DNA from: Biscogniauxia marginata
Taxonomy: Eukaryota; Ascomycota; Sordariomycetes; Xylariales; Xylariaceae
Assembly: GCA_022695795.1 (NCBI GenBank)
Contig: MU404069.1
Span: 1 to 64,000, forward strand
DNA: 64,000 nucleotides
Direction of reading: 5' to 3'
The notes under the pieces are model-generated. The model did not search any database, had not been told where the DNA came from, and saw only the letters and a program-made list of their open reading frames with translations. The translations under genes and the position numbers were made by a program. This document shows, piece by piece, positions 11,137 to 22,163 of the stretch. The number at the start of each line of letters is the position of its first letter. Position 1 is the stretch's first letter.

Positions 11137-14100
11137 ATCGCCATCTGTCTCGTTTCACGACTGAATTTCCCACCGAAAATCTTACCGCTGTTGACTTACT
11201 TTTGCCCTTTTGACACGAGCAGCCGTGTATTGAGAGCGGCACGAAAACTTCACAGAGTGGTTTCGATGTCTCCTCAAGCTATCACGATGCAGCTTTACCG
11301 GCAACATGGGATGAGGAAGTAGCATTTTTGTCGTCTTTCGTCAGGTTTGAGATGCTTAGCCACCCGATTAGTTCCAATGGGCTACAGAAAATTAGCAGCA
11401 GCTATGAACCCCATAACAACCAACGCTGAGTTACCAGGGATTTGCAACAGAATGAAGAGTGCTAGCCGAGAAGCTGTGAGCCTCATAGGTTCTAGCAAAG
11501 GGGGAAGGAATCGCACACATACTTTACTGGCGCCTTACACCTTTCCTTGGTCCCACTACCCCCTTCCCAACCCCTGAGTTCCGTGAAGCTTAGAACTCAT
11601 AGCCACTCCAAGGCAGGTACTGTACCCGTTATCGACTTAGAAATTGCAAGCAGATACCGTACAATACTCGACTCTTGGACTGTGTCTTTCTGGCGCAACA
11701 ATCTTTCTGGCGCAACAAAGAAGCCTTCTTCGAGCACCTGCCATACCGTGCTTGTTGCTACACACAGGAGCTCTTCAGCGTCCGGTCGTGGTTTGAATAT
11801 GCCTCATAGCAGCTTGAGACTTTTGTAGAGAGGACACGAAAAAGGGCTAGCACCAACGATTGAGGTTTCGCGTTGGAGTTCTTGGAAAATTCCGATATGA
11901 AGGTTCTCTTAAAAAGTAGTATAGGTCTAGGGGTACCATAAGATTCCGATCCTCTTCATATAGTGAAAGAGAAAGACGTGGTAAAATATTTATCTGAATG
12001 CGGATGCAGATGGTTGCTTTCAATAATTGGGTATCTTTCGAGCAACCCCTATTTCTAGCCTCATATATCGGAACTGCTCTGCATTACGTCTTATGCCCAG
12101 CTGATCGGGCTCTCTTTTCACTTTTAAAGCGAGCAGCTTGGAGTGTTTTTATTTTGGTATTATTTTAATTTCCATTCTTTGGCTATGCTGTACGAGGAGC
12201 ACGGCGGCCTTGAACGTCTGCAACTAGTATCACGATCTAATCCTACCTCAAGGTGCACGTCAATACATAGACGGAGGTAAAAGTTTGGTTTTATTGTGGC
12301 GATTATTTTCTCACTATGAAATAGTAAGTCGAACTATTTAGATTGAAGTGCTATGGAGCATCCAGGAATACATCTGCTGCAAGGCCATTCGAAGTCTGAT
12401 TTAGGGGTACCCCTGAGCAGCTTAGAGGCAGGTTCAGTTTCTTTCTATGTAATGTGCCAGTATCGGTACAGTAGGCAATGGCAAGGCAAAAAGTATCAGG
12501 CCATTATAGTGTATAGAGCTTTGCAAAGACGAGCGATTTGCGGAGGTTGCAGCGTGGAATCCCTCGGCCGGGTGTGGTGGTATCTACCAAAGCCGGAAGC
12601 CGGACGGATATACATATATTAGCATCAAATAAGGGCCAGGGAGGCGGACGGGTCGGTAAAAACCAGGTGAGCAACGCGGATCTCTAAGGACGCATTCCGG
12701 ATACGCATGTGATCACTGGCGCTGCAATCCCAGTTGCCCAATCCAAAAGCCGAATATTTTGCCAGACCGATGAAGATGCGAAATGGATGAATGCAGAGAT
12801 AAAGATTATGGGACCCCTATGGGCCCATGATTTAGTCATTAAATCATTTCCCAATAGTAAAGGCAATCAATCTACATGGGTATGCTGCGGGAAGCCGGCA
12901 TCTTCAACGCAATGTAGCTTGCCGGGTGTTCGTGAGGTCATAACGTGCATCTTTTTGGAGACTACATGATTGTGATGAGTGACGTGGATCATTGGCGGCA
13001 ATGGAACAATGCATTGCAACATAAATCCGGGGTAGTGGCGTCTGCGATGCATTAATAATTTCTACATGCTCATCTCACCTACATCAATGCATGTAGGGCA
13101 ACATAGTATGTACGCAGGAAAAGAATAAAATAAAATGAATGCTATGACAAGGGGCGTTTTTTTCACCCATTTTGAATATAGCACCTATAAACCTGCTAAG
13201 GTAGGTATGTATACAAGTAAGGTTAAGTTAAGGTAAGTTAGTAGGATGTAGGTAGGTAGGAAGAGGGCATAGGTATAGACCTTACCTCCTAAGGTAAAGT
13301 TTGAATCTCCTTTGGGATCTAGCTTATTAAGCCTGACTTGGCCTACCTAGGTAGAACTAAAAATACATTTTGAGGCGCAGCAATACATTGGGTAGAGGTA
13401 CCTAAACGAACGCACCTAAAGATTGGGGTGTGGAGGGCCAGGTGCCCGCTGCTATACTAGGTATATAAACTACCTACATGGCGCTAGACGCGGGTATGCA
13501 AGGGCACATTCTCCCAACTCCTAGCGGTAATTATCAGTGGCTAGTAGTGAAGTTCACTGCCCAGACACTGCACGATTTAGGAGCTCGCCCTACCAATCAA
13601 GTTGGGGTAATCAAGTCCAGCTAATCAACTGCCATCCTTCTTAGCCAACGAACCGCCCGCTACCCATCTTCCTTCGAACTTTTCTTATTATATGTCTTGC
13701 TTCGCCTCCGGCTTGAGTGCCATCCGAGGGAATACTGAAAGATCGTTTGTCTTCGGGAGTAGAAGTGTGGTCTACGCCTTGCACAGTCTCGTCTCGTGGC
13801 CAAGCTAGCTTGGTCGTATGGTTGGCTTACTTGCATGTAGCAGCCCAAGACTGTGTTCGGCCACAGAGAATACAACACCAAAATGGAAACCTGCACCACG
13901 TACTTAGGTAAGGAATGATCTGGACATGCGATCCGCGAATCGATAATATAAGAATCCTGATAATGAAACAGAAAGCAAGGGAGGCCGCATTTTACGCCCG
14001 CCCACGCGCCCGGCTTGGCAGGCCGCCTTATTAGATCCTATGACCAGGTAAGACAGAGTTTCAACAATCAACAATACTACTGCCGCCTTCACAAAGGACG

Positions 14101-15144
14101 AGAGTAAGAGAGGGAGAAGGAGTGAGAGGGGGAGAGAACAAGCACATGCGCACAGGCAGATATGCTGGGGTAAAATACTACCTAACAACCTATCGATGAC
14201 GCCAGACAAGACAAGACAAGATGCAAGTAAGATAGGGGGTGGTGTACGGAGGTACATCACTTAAGTGATCATTCCCTAAATGGCATTTAAGGACTAGGAT
14301 TAATCGGCTAGCTCAGCAAGCCCATCAAAAACCAGCCTATGAGAGGCCTGTTTCGAAATTTGTTTGTTTCGTTTCTCCCGTCACCTCGGGTAAACGACTT
14401 GACTAAGATGGCGATTCATTCCTATTCGAAACATAGTTGGTTTGCGCTGGGCATTTGATTCGCTGGGACGTTGTTGACCGTTAGTGATGGAATTAAATTG
14501 CCCACAGCCTTTTTTTCACATCCACTCGCTCCGTTCTTAGTCTGTAGGATGGGTGGACGCACTGTGCCCGTCACTACCTATACATATTCGTGCCGGTCCT
14601 TCGTTCTCCGTCTTGCTGCTGGCTGACATAGTGCATGATGGAAAGCAGAGCACAAAAGGAAAGTCTGTCTTTAACTAGAGTATTGTTGTTGGTAGGACGG
14701 TTGAGGAGGGTACCACAAAGAGACACACAATAAGAACAGCTTATAATAAAGGAAAGGAAACAAAGACATAAGCAAGGCAGGTTGCCAGGCAGGTACGACC
14801 CGGTGGCCCTCTCTCCGTTGGCCCTTCCTTTGTGCTACTCTCCAGGCTCAGCCTACATGTACCTCTAAGCCGGAGTACAGTGTGTACCTATTACGCAACC
14901 CAATTCTAATTTAGGATCTATCAATCTTATATCTTACAGGTGCGCCCAGCCCCGTTCTTTGCTGGTCGCCCACGTCAACAGACAAAGACCCGACGAGCCC
15001 GCCTACACTACATAACCAGCGAGCATCTACGACAAACAGCAACACTTGAAGCAGTCAACCTACGTCCACACCTACACCCAAACTTCTGCTGCCGCTTACA
15101 ACTCACCCGCACGCAACCTCCACTCTCCTCAGAACAATACAAAC
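11137..15144. other. 4-kb gene-poor interval
   Basis: I see no intact gene. Features inside it are a perfect 17-nt tandem duplication (11685-11718), an AGGTA-rich low-complexity stretch (about 13195-13300), a copy of the palindrome TACCTAGGTA (13344) and GAGA-rich sequence near 14100-14140. The last 250 bases are C-rich and likely form the leader of the superoxide dismutase gene. Confidence 0.5.
11685..11718. repeat. perfect tandem duplication of 17 nt
   Basis: The unit tctttctggcgcaacaa occurs twice back to back (11685-11701 and 11702-11718) with no mismatch. It is a recent local duplication with no visible function. Confidence 0.95.
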
Positions 15145-16015
15145 ATGCGTTTGTCCAACATCATCTCCGTCTCGGTCATTGGCGCCGCCGGTGCCTTGGC
15201 TCAGAACGCCACCACAGGAGTAAGGCCCCCCCCGCAAAATAATAAATCTGGGCTTGGTTTACTGACTTGCACCCATAGCAACTAGGTGATGCCACAGTCA
15301 CGACAAATAACCCGGTTGGCAAGTCTGTGAGGGCCACGCTGCCGGAGGAGCCCTTCTTCAAGACGGGAAGCATCAACGGCAATGTCAAGGGCTACGTCTC
15401 TGCCAAATCAGGCGCAAATGGCGTTGGCGTCGACTATGAAGTCTCTTTTTCCAACCTTCCCACGGAAGGCGGTCCATTCAGTATGTCTTCGCTCTGCCTC
15501 ATTGGTTAGATAGTTATTTGGCTGTGATCTGTTTTGCTAACCTAACTCAAGCATATCACCTGCACGTCGATCCCGTCCCAGAAGATGGGAACTGCACCAG
15601 CACCCTGGCGCATCTCGATCCTTTTGTCCGGGGCGAGGACCCTGCCTGCGACTCCGCGAGCCCAGAGACGTGCCAGGTCGGAGACCTGAGCGGCAAGTAT
15701 GGGAAGATTACATCGGATCCGTTCACCGCTACGTTCCACGACGACTACAGCTCCTTGAGCGAAGGTCTCGGCTCTTACTTCGCGAACCGCAGTTTCGTTA
15801 TCCACTTTGCAAACAAGACGCGCATCTCGTGCGCCAACTTTGCCGTTCTCGGCAGCAATAACACCTACCCTGTGACCCCTACAGGTGGTGCCAGCCCATC
15901 GTCGACCCCGTCCAGCAGCCCGACCGAGATTCCGATCAGTGGGGCTCCCGGCGTACTGAGCGTGGTCAAGCACTTCGCGGTGGTGCCAGTCATGGCCCTT
16001 CTCCTGGTGCTATAA
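15145..16015 (+). CDS. GPI-anchored copper-only superoxide dismutase-like protein
   Basis: Three exons, 15145-15219, 15279-15480 and 15552-16015, give 246 aa. The protein has a signal peptide (residues 1-20), a Cu/Zn-SOD-like domain, a Ser/Pro/Thr linker and a hydrophobic C-terminus preceded by small residues, as for a GPI anchor. All four copper ligands are visible: H95 and H97 (YHLHV), H113 (AHLDPF) and H177 (FVIHF). The active-site Arg is R183, and the disulfide pair is C107/C186. The zinc loop and electrostatic loop of classical Cu/Zn-SOD are not evident. This is the pattern of fungal extracellular Cu-only SODs (Candida Sod4/5/6 type), which dismutate superoxide at the cell wall. Introns are 59 and 71 nt; the second has a CTAAC branch. 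Confidence 0.87.
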
Positions 16016-17488
16016 GGGACTAGTTCCCATAACATCTGGTTGTCGTGGCGTGACAGTTTTTTATTTTTTCTCTAATGGCATGCCGGGAAGCCCTACCCTT
16101 TGATGGTTTTCATCCATGAGCTCGGGTAGGCTACCGGATACTGGCGTCATAAGCCAGCTAGTATGTTGCTACATTTTCACTATGTTGATAAACATGGAAA
16201 GGTTCGCTGGAATCGGCGGGACGGGACGGGACGGCAGTAAGATAGAGGGACGGGAAGTTGAGCCGGTTGGCTCTCTTGCTACTTTATGGTGTTAATGGGT
16301 AGACGATAAAAGGGGTGATTTTTTCTTGTACCTAATTTTTATTCTATTGATAGATTTAAACCATGTCGTTTCTAAAAGACATATGCTTACAACTATTGGC
16401 CTCGGTCCATGCTCTTCGTTCTTCCAGAAATGCATATGCATGTTTTTCCGTCTTCATCGTTGTGAACTCTAGTTCTTCGCGTCGGGTAGGATCACACGGG
16501 ACCTAAGGGCCTTCCCGTACTTGATGTTTCACCGCCAACCGCCTGTGCGATCAGCGAGATTGCCCAAGATCAGAACTAACCTTAATCCATTGAATTTGGT
16601 GCAATGGCTATTGCACACTAGGTATAAAGTGGATCCTTTCCTATAGATCTCCAGACTTTACAATACATTGATACATACATACATCCAATCCAATCTAGTG
16701 TGATTACAGAGTAGATTAGATTTTGACATCTTATTTACCCCCACGATCATCCCCCCCGTCCGATTATTTCACTTCCCCCCCAACCTCATCATCCGACTTT
16801 CTGAGACATGCGGCGCATGCACGTCTCAAAAAATAAAATAGAGGGAAAACATTGAAAAGCCTGTGATCCACGCTCTATACAACTGTTCCAACTCAAGGCC
16901 TAGAATCTTCGGATATCGAAGCCTACTCCCTCGTCGCCTTTGGCTCGTGTGGTTCGTGAAGTCATTTTTAGCCAAGACCACATAGCGCTTTAGGCGCAGA
17001 GATCCCGGCTCGGTTGCTGCCGAATTCGGGGTTGCGTATGGATAGTTCACAGGAGGCCCCTAGCCTTGCCCCTTGGAGATACTGGATGAGTAGACTCCCG
17101 TCTCCATCGACGGCCTGCGTCCTGGTGGCGCTCTGACTAGTGGGATACTATATGCTGCAGTTGCATGGTGCATTGTAGAACAGGGGTATCAACACAATGG
17201 GAAACCTACTTCACGGTGCCTCACTTACACCTCACCAGTTATGGAACAGCACCCTTAGACTATTCGGGGCTTATGGTGATCCTCTGACGGGACGGGTGGC
17301 GTGTAACCCAATATATCACCGATCCGGTTACTTCAAGTAGTTTGCAGAGGAAACACTCTCGCATTAGACCGATGAGATCTCTATTTTTCTGCAACGCCAG
17401 ATTTGACAAGGCTTGGGCTTGGTTTGAGGAGCACCGGACAGACAGACTCAAGCGATCTCTTTAACTCGATGCTCCGAGTATTAACCTC
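16016..17488. other. intergenic region, no intact gene
   Basis: The first 150 bases are likely 3' UTR of the SOD gene. A GGGAC repeat (about 16220-16235) and C-rich tracts near 16750 are present. No coding frame is convincing. Confidence 0.5.
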
Positions 17489-17813
17489 ATGGCGCGCTTA
17501 GCAGATTCTCAACGGCGTACCAAAATCGATCCCGGTGTCCTGCCTTTGCATCCTAGATCTCAGTAGCATGTCCTCGCCTACATTCCGAAATACGGGGTGA
17601 CATCGTCACGCATCAATGCGCAATTGGACGAGGTATATCTGGCTAGGTAACACCGACAATCTGCGCGTTGACGCCGCTTAAGCTGAAAGGGATCTGATTG
17701 ATGTCCTGCTAACCCCCGAAGGAGAAGCCAAATGCCAGATCAACCCACACCATGAACGACTCTCGTTGCATTCAGGCAGAGGCTTGGATCGATGTGACGC
17801 ACCTGCAGAGTAA
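17489..17813 (+). pseudogene. decayed coding fragment of unknown family
   Basis: From an ATG at 17489 the frame reads MARLADSQRRTKIDPG and is then broken by TAG at 17564. It continues in frame (YIPKYGVTSSRINAQLDE) to TAA at 17648. One base over it resumes as NTDNLRVDAA, meets TAA at 17679, and goes on (AERDLIDVLLTPEGEAK...) to a final TAA at 17811. The residue composition is protein-like across all blocks, but no intact frame exists. I do not recognise the family. It is either a pseudogene or, less likely, an exon set I failed to splice. Confidence 0.5.
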
Positions 17814-18568
17814 ATCAAGACTACTCAAGCTTCCGAAAATCTCCCAATGCCGCCACATGCGACCTTACTCGTCCCCGGTCGCTTAAGACCTACCGCGATA
17901 CCAGCGACTGGACGCTGCCCAAGCCAAGAGAAAAGGGGAATAAAAAAGAAGAAAAAAAGGAAATAAAAACAAATCTGGACGTGCAGACCCGATACCTATC
18001 CGCTGAAAAGATGCGCAACCTTCCCAGCATCGATTCTGCGATAGACCGATGCTGGGCCGTGATAGGCCGTGGCGGTACTCGTGATCCTTGCGGACTCATC
18101 ACCGGTGCTCCTGGCTACACACTATTGGCTCAAGAGGCGCCGGGAAACCAAGCTGATGGGCTGATATTACCAGGGAACCGATATTATACAGATGTCAAAT
18201 TGACGATCTCCATACTGAGTGCGTTTCCTGGGTACGACTACCTAGAAACTAGGAACCGCAGAACTATAATCCAATTATCGATTTCGATGTAGATACTGGC
18301 TCGCGCTCTTTAATTCTTCATCCTGTTGTAGCTCTTGCTACCCTTGGAGGAGGGCACGGATGCCCCTGCAGTTGGAGCTGCAAGTGGGCTGACGGTAGAA
18401 GCATAATATCTCGGTTTATACCAACCTCAACCAGCGTGTTGGAAATAGTAATGATAAGTCATCATGCAGACACAAACCACATCGGGATTTGCTTTTTTTT
18501 GCTCTTTCGATTTCAACATCACAAACGCAGTCATCCCAGAGAAGCATTGAGGTAGCCCAACGAGCCGA

Positions 18569-19330
18569 CTACGGTTCTTTCTCCCACCACCGCGGTTTTC
18601 CCATGGTGCATGTATCATTGTAAAAAGATGCCCAGGGTACTGAGAATCCAGGCGCATAGACCCGCAGAAAGACTTTGTCCAAATGACGCACGCCTTTAGA
18701 TTTGAGGTCGGCGACCATCCCTCGCATGTAGTAGGGATCGACTTTGTGGGTAATAGTCACGAGCACTTCCCATTTGACCTATCTCCTGTCCACGGTGAGA
18801 TCCTATTCGCAATGTACGCATCTGTCCCACCGAGCAACCTCCTTCTCGCAGTTCTTGACCGTAACTTCGCGGCAAGTGTCAACTCTTCCGTGTTGTGTTC
18901 AACCTCACCTCGCTTAAGGACAACCGCCCAATGCCGTCGCATACATCATCGACTGTAACGGCTTCCGGAAAGAGGAAGTTGACTAGGTTCCTAAGACAAT
19001 ATCAACTCCCGAGCCGGTATGTGAGATGAGTGGCCAAATAGGATAACTCCCTAATCCATGTTGTCACAGACCCAATCAGCGGTCATCACAAACATGAGTT
19101 TCCCAGGATAAAGAGATATAGGGGTCTTTGAGAGCCTCTTTAGCAAGATATCTAGCCCATTTTGAACACCATCTGAGCCTCGAGGTCTGCGCTGCAGCCA
19201 GACAGTAGTTGATAGTAGCCTTGTCTAACGCGCCATGCGTCTAGACAGTGCAGAACGCCTGCATGAACCTTGCAACTTCGTCCCAATCATTCCGTTTTCG
19301 TCTAACACTCTGCATATCCCAGGCTGACAT
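18569..19330 (-). pseudogene. decayed minus-strand gene remnant of unknown family
   Basis: On the minus strand a protein-like sequence runs from about 19330 to 18569 in shifting frames with many stops. Blocks include RKRNDWDEVARFMQAF, YCLAAAQTSRLRWCSKWARY, TADWVCDNMD, PEAVTVDDVCDGIGR, VKWEVLVTITHKVDPYYMRG and VRHLDKVFLRVYAPGFSVPW. The Trp-rich, helical character is not expected of random sequence. Several stops could derive from single C-to-T changes (for example TGA in place of CGA). I do not recognise the family. Confidence 0.5.
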
Positions 19331-20168
19331 CGAACTCCTTGAGTAAAAAAAGCCCAGGGGCCCACTACTGTTCATCAGCCTCTGTATCTGTACGTCGTAT
19401 GTGGAAAGATAGAGGCTGTTCTTCTACAAACTAGAAATAAGCATTCAGCTGATCGACTTGGATACGATGATGATATTGCCGTTAACTTGTGAACAATATT
19501 CATCGGTTGGAGATGGACCCTGGTGCGCTTTTAGTAGTGTCATTCCAACTTGGGAAAGGTCACAGCATGTGACGTATCCTATTATAGTTGGCAGAGATCT
19601 CGCGAGACTTCCATCGCAAGCCGCCTGGTACCTCACCCCGAGATAGACGCTTACACATGCTTTGCTCGATAGAGACATCCTGTGTACCAGTACCCGGCGC
19701 CGACTCTTTCCTCAGCGACTAGTCAAACCCACAGTCTACTTGGGCACCCGCTTACATTGGGCCCTCCAAGTTATCAGCACCATAGAGCAGCCAATGGGTG
19801 GTGGTGATAGACTACTCATGCCGCGCCACCACCGTGTTGCTGACATTTATCTTGTAGATGAGGTAGGGCGAATATCACCCCGCGTGTTCTCTCTCTGTCC
19901 ATTCCGTTCTGGACCCCATGCAAAGAACTATAGGGGAAGCTGATTATAGGGTCGTTAGTCAGACACCAGTGTCTCCCCCCCTGATGACCGGTCAAAGGGA
20001 GTATCCCTAGAGCCACTCCTATATATAAGATCCCGCGTGCAGCATGTAAGCTTCTACGTGATCTGAAGCCATGGTCCTCACCTTTCTTCGTTTCCACGCT
20101 CTTCTTGATTCACTTGGAAATAGGAACTTCGACAAAGTGATCTCCTTGAGTCTAGTCTTTAGAAGCCG
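19331..20168. other. intergenic region upstream of the PLP enzyme gene
   Basis: No intact gene is seen. This is the presumed promoter of the gene that starts at 20169, possibly with more decayed sequence on the left. Confidence 0.45.
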
Positions 20169-22163
20169 ATGCCTCTCCTCACCATGTCTACGGGATACAA
20201 CAACGACATAGAGAACGTGCGGCAGAAGGAATATCCGCATATGAATAATGGTTAGCATGATGATTCACTTTTGCCTACGTGCAACCTAACCACAAGTAGG
20301 TGTCTACCTTGATCATAGTGGTACCACGATCTATGCGAAGTCTACCGTTGAGTCATTCGCTTCGAAAATGGTCACGAATCTATACGGCAACCCTCACTCG
20401 GAGAACTCGCCGGCCAAACTCTCCGGAGACGTCGTTGACCAAGTCCGCGAGAAAACACTCAACTTCCTGGGCGCGAGCCCCCAGGAGTTCGATCTGATTT
20501 TCGTCGCAAACGCCACCGCCGCTATCAAACTCGTCGCGGATTCTTTCAGGGATCTCGCCGAGAAGACCAGAGATCGCCGGTTCTGGTATGGCTACCACAA
20601 GGACGCACATACAAGCATCGTGGGCGTGAGGGAGTTGACGTACGGGCAGTCTTACTGCTTCGAGAGCGATCAGGAGGTTGAACGATGGCTCCATTCCCCA
20701 GGGACGAGCTTCGTCAACCGACATCACCCCACGGGCCTCGGCCTGTTCGCCTACCCCGGACAGTCCAACATGTCCGGGAGGAGGCTCCCCCTCGCGTGGT
20801 CGAAGAAACTACGACAGTCGGAGCAGCTGCAGAACACGTACACGCTGCTCGACGCCGCGGCGCTGGCGATGACCTTCCCCATGGAGACGGTCTTCCGGGA
20901 CGCCGAGCGGGCGCCCGACTTCACGTGCCTGTCGCTGTACAAGATCTTCGGCTTCCCGGACGTGGGCGCGCTCGTGGTGCGGCGCGAGTCGGGCCACATC
21001 CTGACGCTGCGCAAGTACTTCGGCGGGGGCACCGTGTCGATGGTGGGCACGCTCGGCGACAACTGGCACCGGTCCAAGGGCCTGCAGGCGCCGACGTACG
21101 CGCTGCACGAGGGGCTCGAGGACGGCACGCTGCCCTTCCACAGCATCCTCGCCCTCGGCGAGGCCATCGACGTGCACGCCCGCCTCCACGGCCCCATGCG
21201 GGCCGTCTCGGCCCACACGTCCTACCTCGTCGCCCGCCTGCACCGCGGCATGGCCGCCCTCGCCCACGCCAACGGCCGCCCCCTCTTCCGCGTCTACGGC
21301 GAGAACGACCCCCGCGACTTCGCCGACCCGAGCCGCCAGGGCTCCGCCATCGCGTTCAACGTGCTCCGCGCCGACGGGAACTACGTGCCGTACGCCGAGG
21401 TGGAGCGGCTGGCGAACGCTGCGGGCATTTACATCAGGTCCGGAGGTATGTTGCTTTTTATTATTGAATAAAAGGAAATTTCTTTTCTTTTGAAAAAGAA
21501 AAATATTTTTTATCCCGCGGTGGTGTGGTGTGGTGTGGTACACCTTGCTGATTTGATTTTTAATATAAAATTAGGAGTATGTAACCCAGGAGGCATCTTC
21601 ACGTCCCTCGGCTATGAACCGTGGATGACGGAGCGCGCTCTATCCGCTGGGCACCACTGCGGCTCGCACGGGATCTCCATCATCCACCGGCTTCCTACGG
21701 GGTGCGTAATCTCTCTCTCGCAGCTTCTTTTCCCTTCCCCTCGCTCGTAGTGCCTACCTAGTCTATCTCTATCTCTATCTCCTGTACTAATTCAACCTGT
21801 CGGTACTACAGTATCGTCCGTGCCAGCCTTGGCGCCATGTCCACGAAGCAGGACGTAGACACGTTCCTGGAGTTCCTGCGCGGGACCTTCGTCGAAGGCG
21901 TCAACACCAACAACAACGGTATCAATACAGTCAATGAGAAGAGTTTCTCGTCGCCGACAATTTTCTACCCGTCGCCCGAGGCCCTGCTGGCAGAGGACCT
22001 GCCCGCCGAGTACACGACCGCCAGCGCGTTCCCGGACGTCCGCGAGGTGCCCCGTCCGCGGCCCATGGCGTATCACGTCCGGACGGCGCCTGACGCGGTG
22101 CCGAGAGTGGTGCCTCCCGTGCTGGCGAGAGATCTCATGCACGGGATCGCAGTTGCTAGGTAG
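20169..22163 (+). CDS. molybdenum cofactor sulfurase-like class V aminotransferase
   Basis: Four exons, 20169-20250, 20300-21445, 21575-21701 and 21812-22163, give about 568 aa. The N-terminus LDHSGTTIYAKSTVESF and GNPHSENSPA are typical of the MoCo sulfurase (Aba3/HxB) NifS-like domain. The PLP-binding Lys is K242 in SLYKIFGFPDVG, with an Asp at about 212 (LLDAAAL). The VCNPGG motif keeps the Cys that carries the persulfide in Aba3-type enzymes. The family sulfurates the Mo cofactor of xanthine dehydrogenase and aldehyde oxidase. The MOSC domain found at the C-terminus of full MoCo sulfurases is absent, so this is a stand-alone sulfurtransferase domain with a possibly different acceptor. Exon 2 is very GC-rich at third codon positions. 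Intron 2 contains a GGTGT repeat. Confidence 0.85.
21519..21539. repeat. GGTGT simple repeat inside intron
   Basis: About four GGTGT units occur in the second intron of the PLP enzyme gene. Confidence 0.8.

Noticed and set aside
20685..21543. Long frames on both strands inside the MoCo-sulfurase-like gene
   Set aside because: Shadows of the GC-rich exon 2; the true frame has the PLP enzyme motifs.
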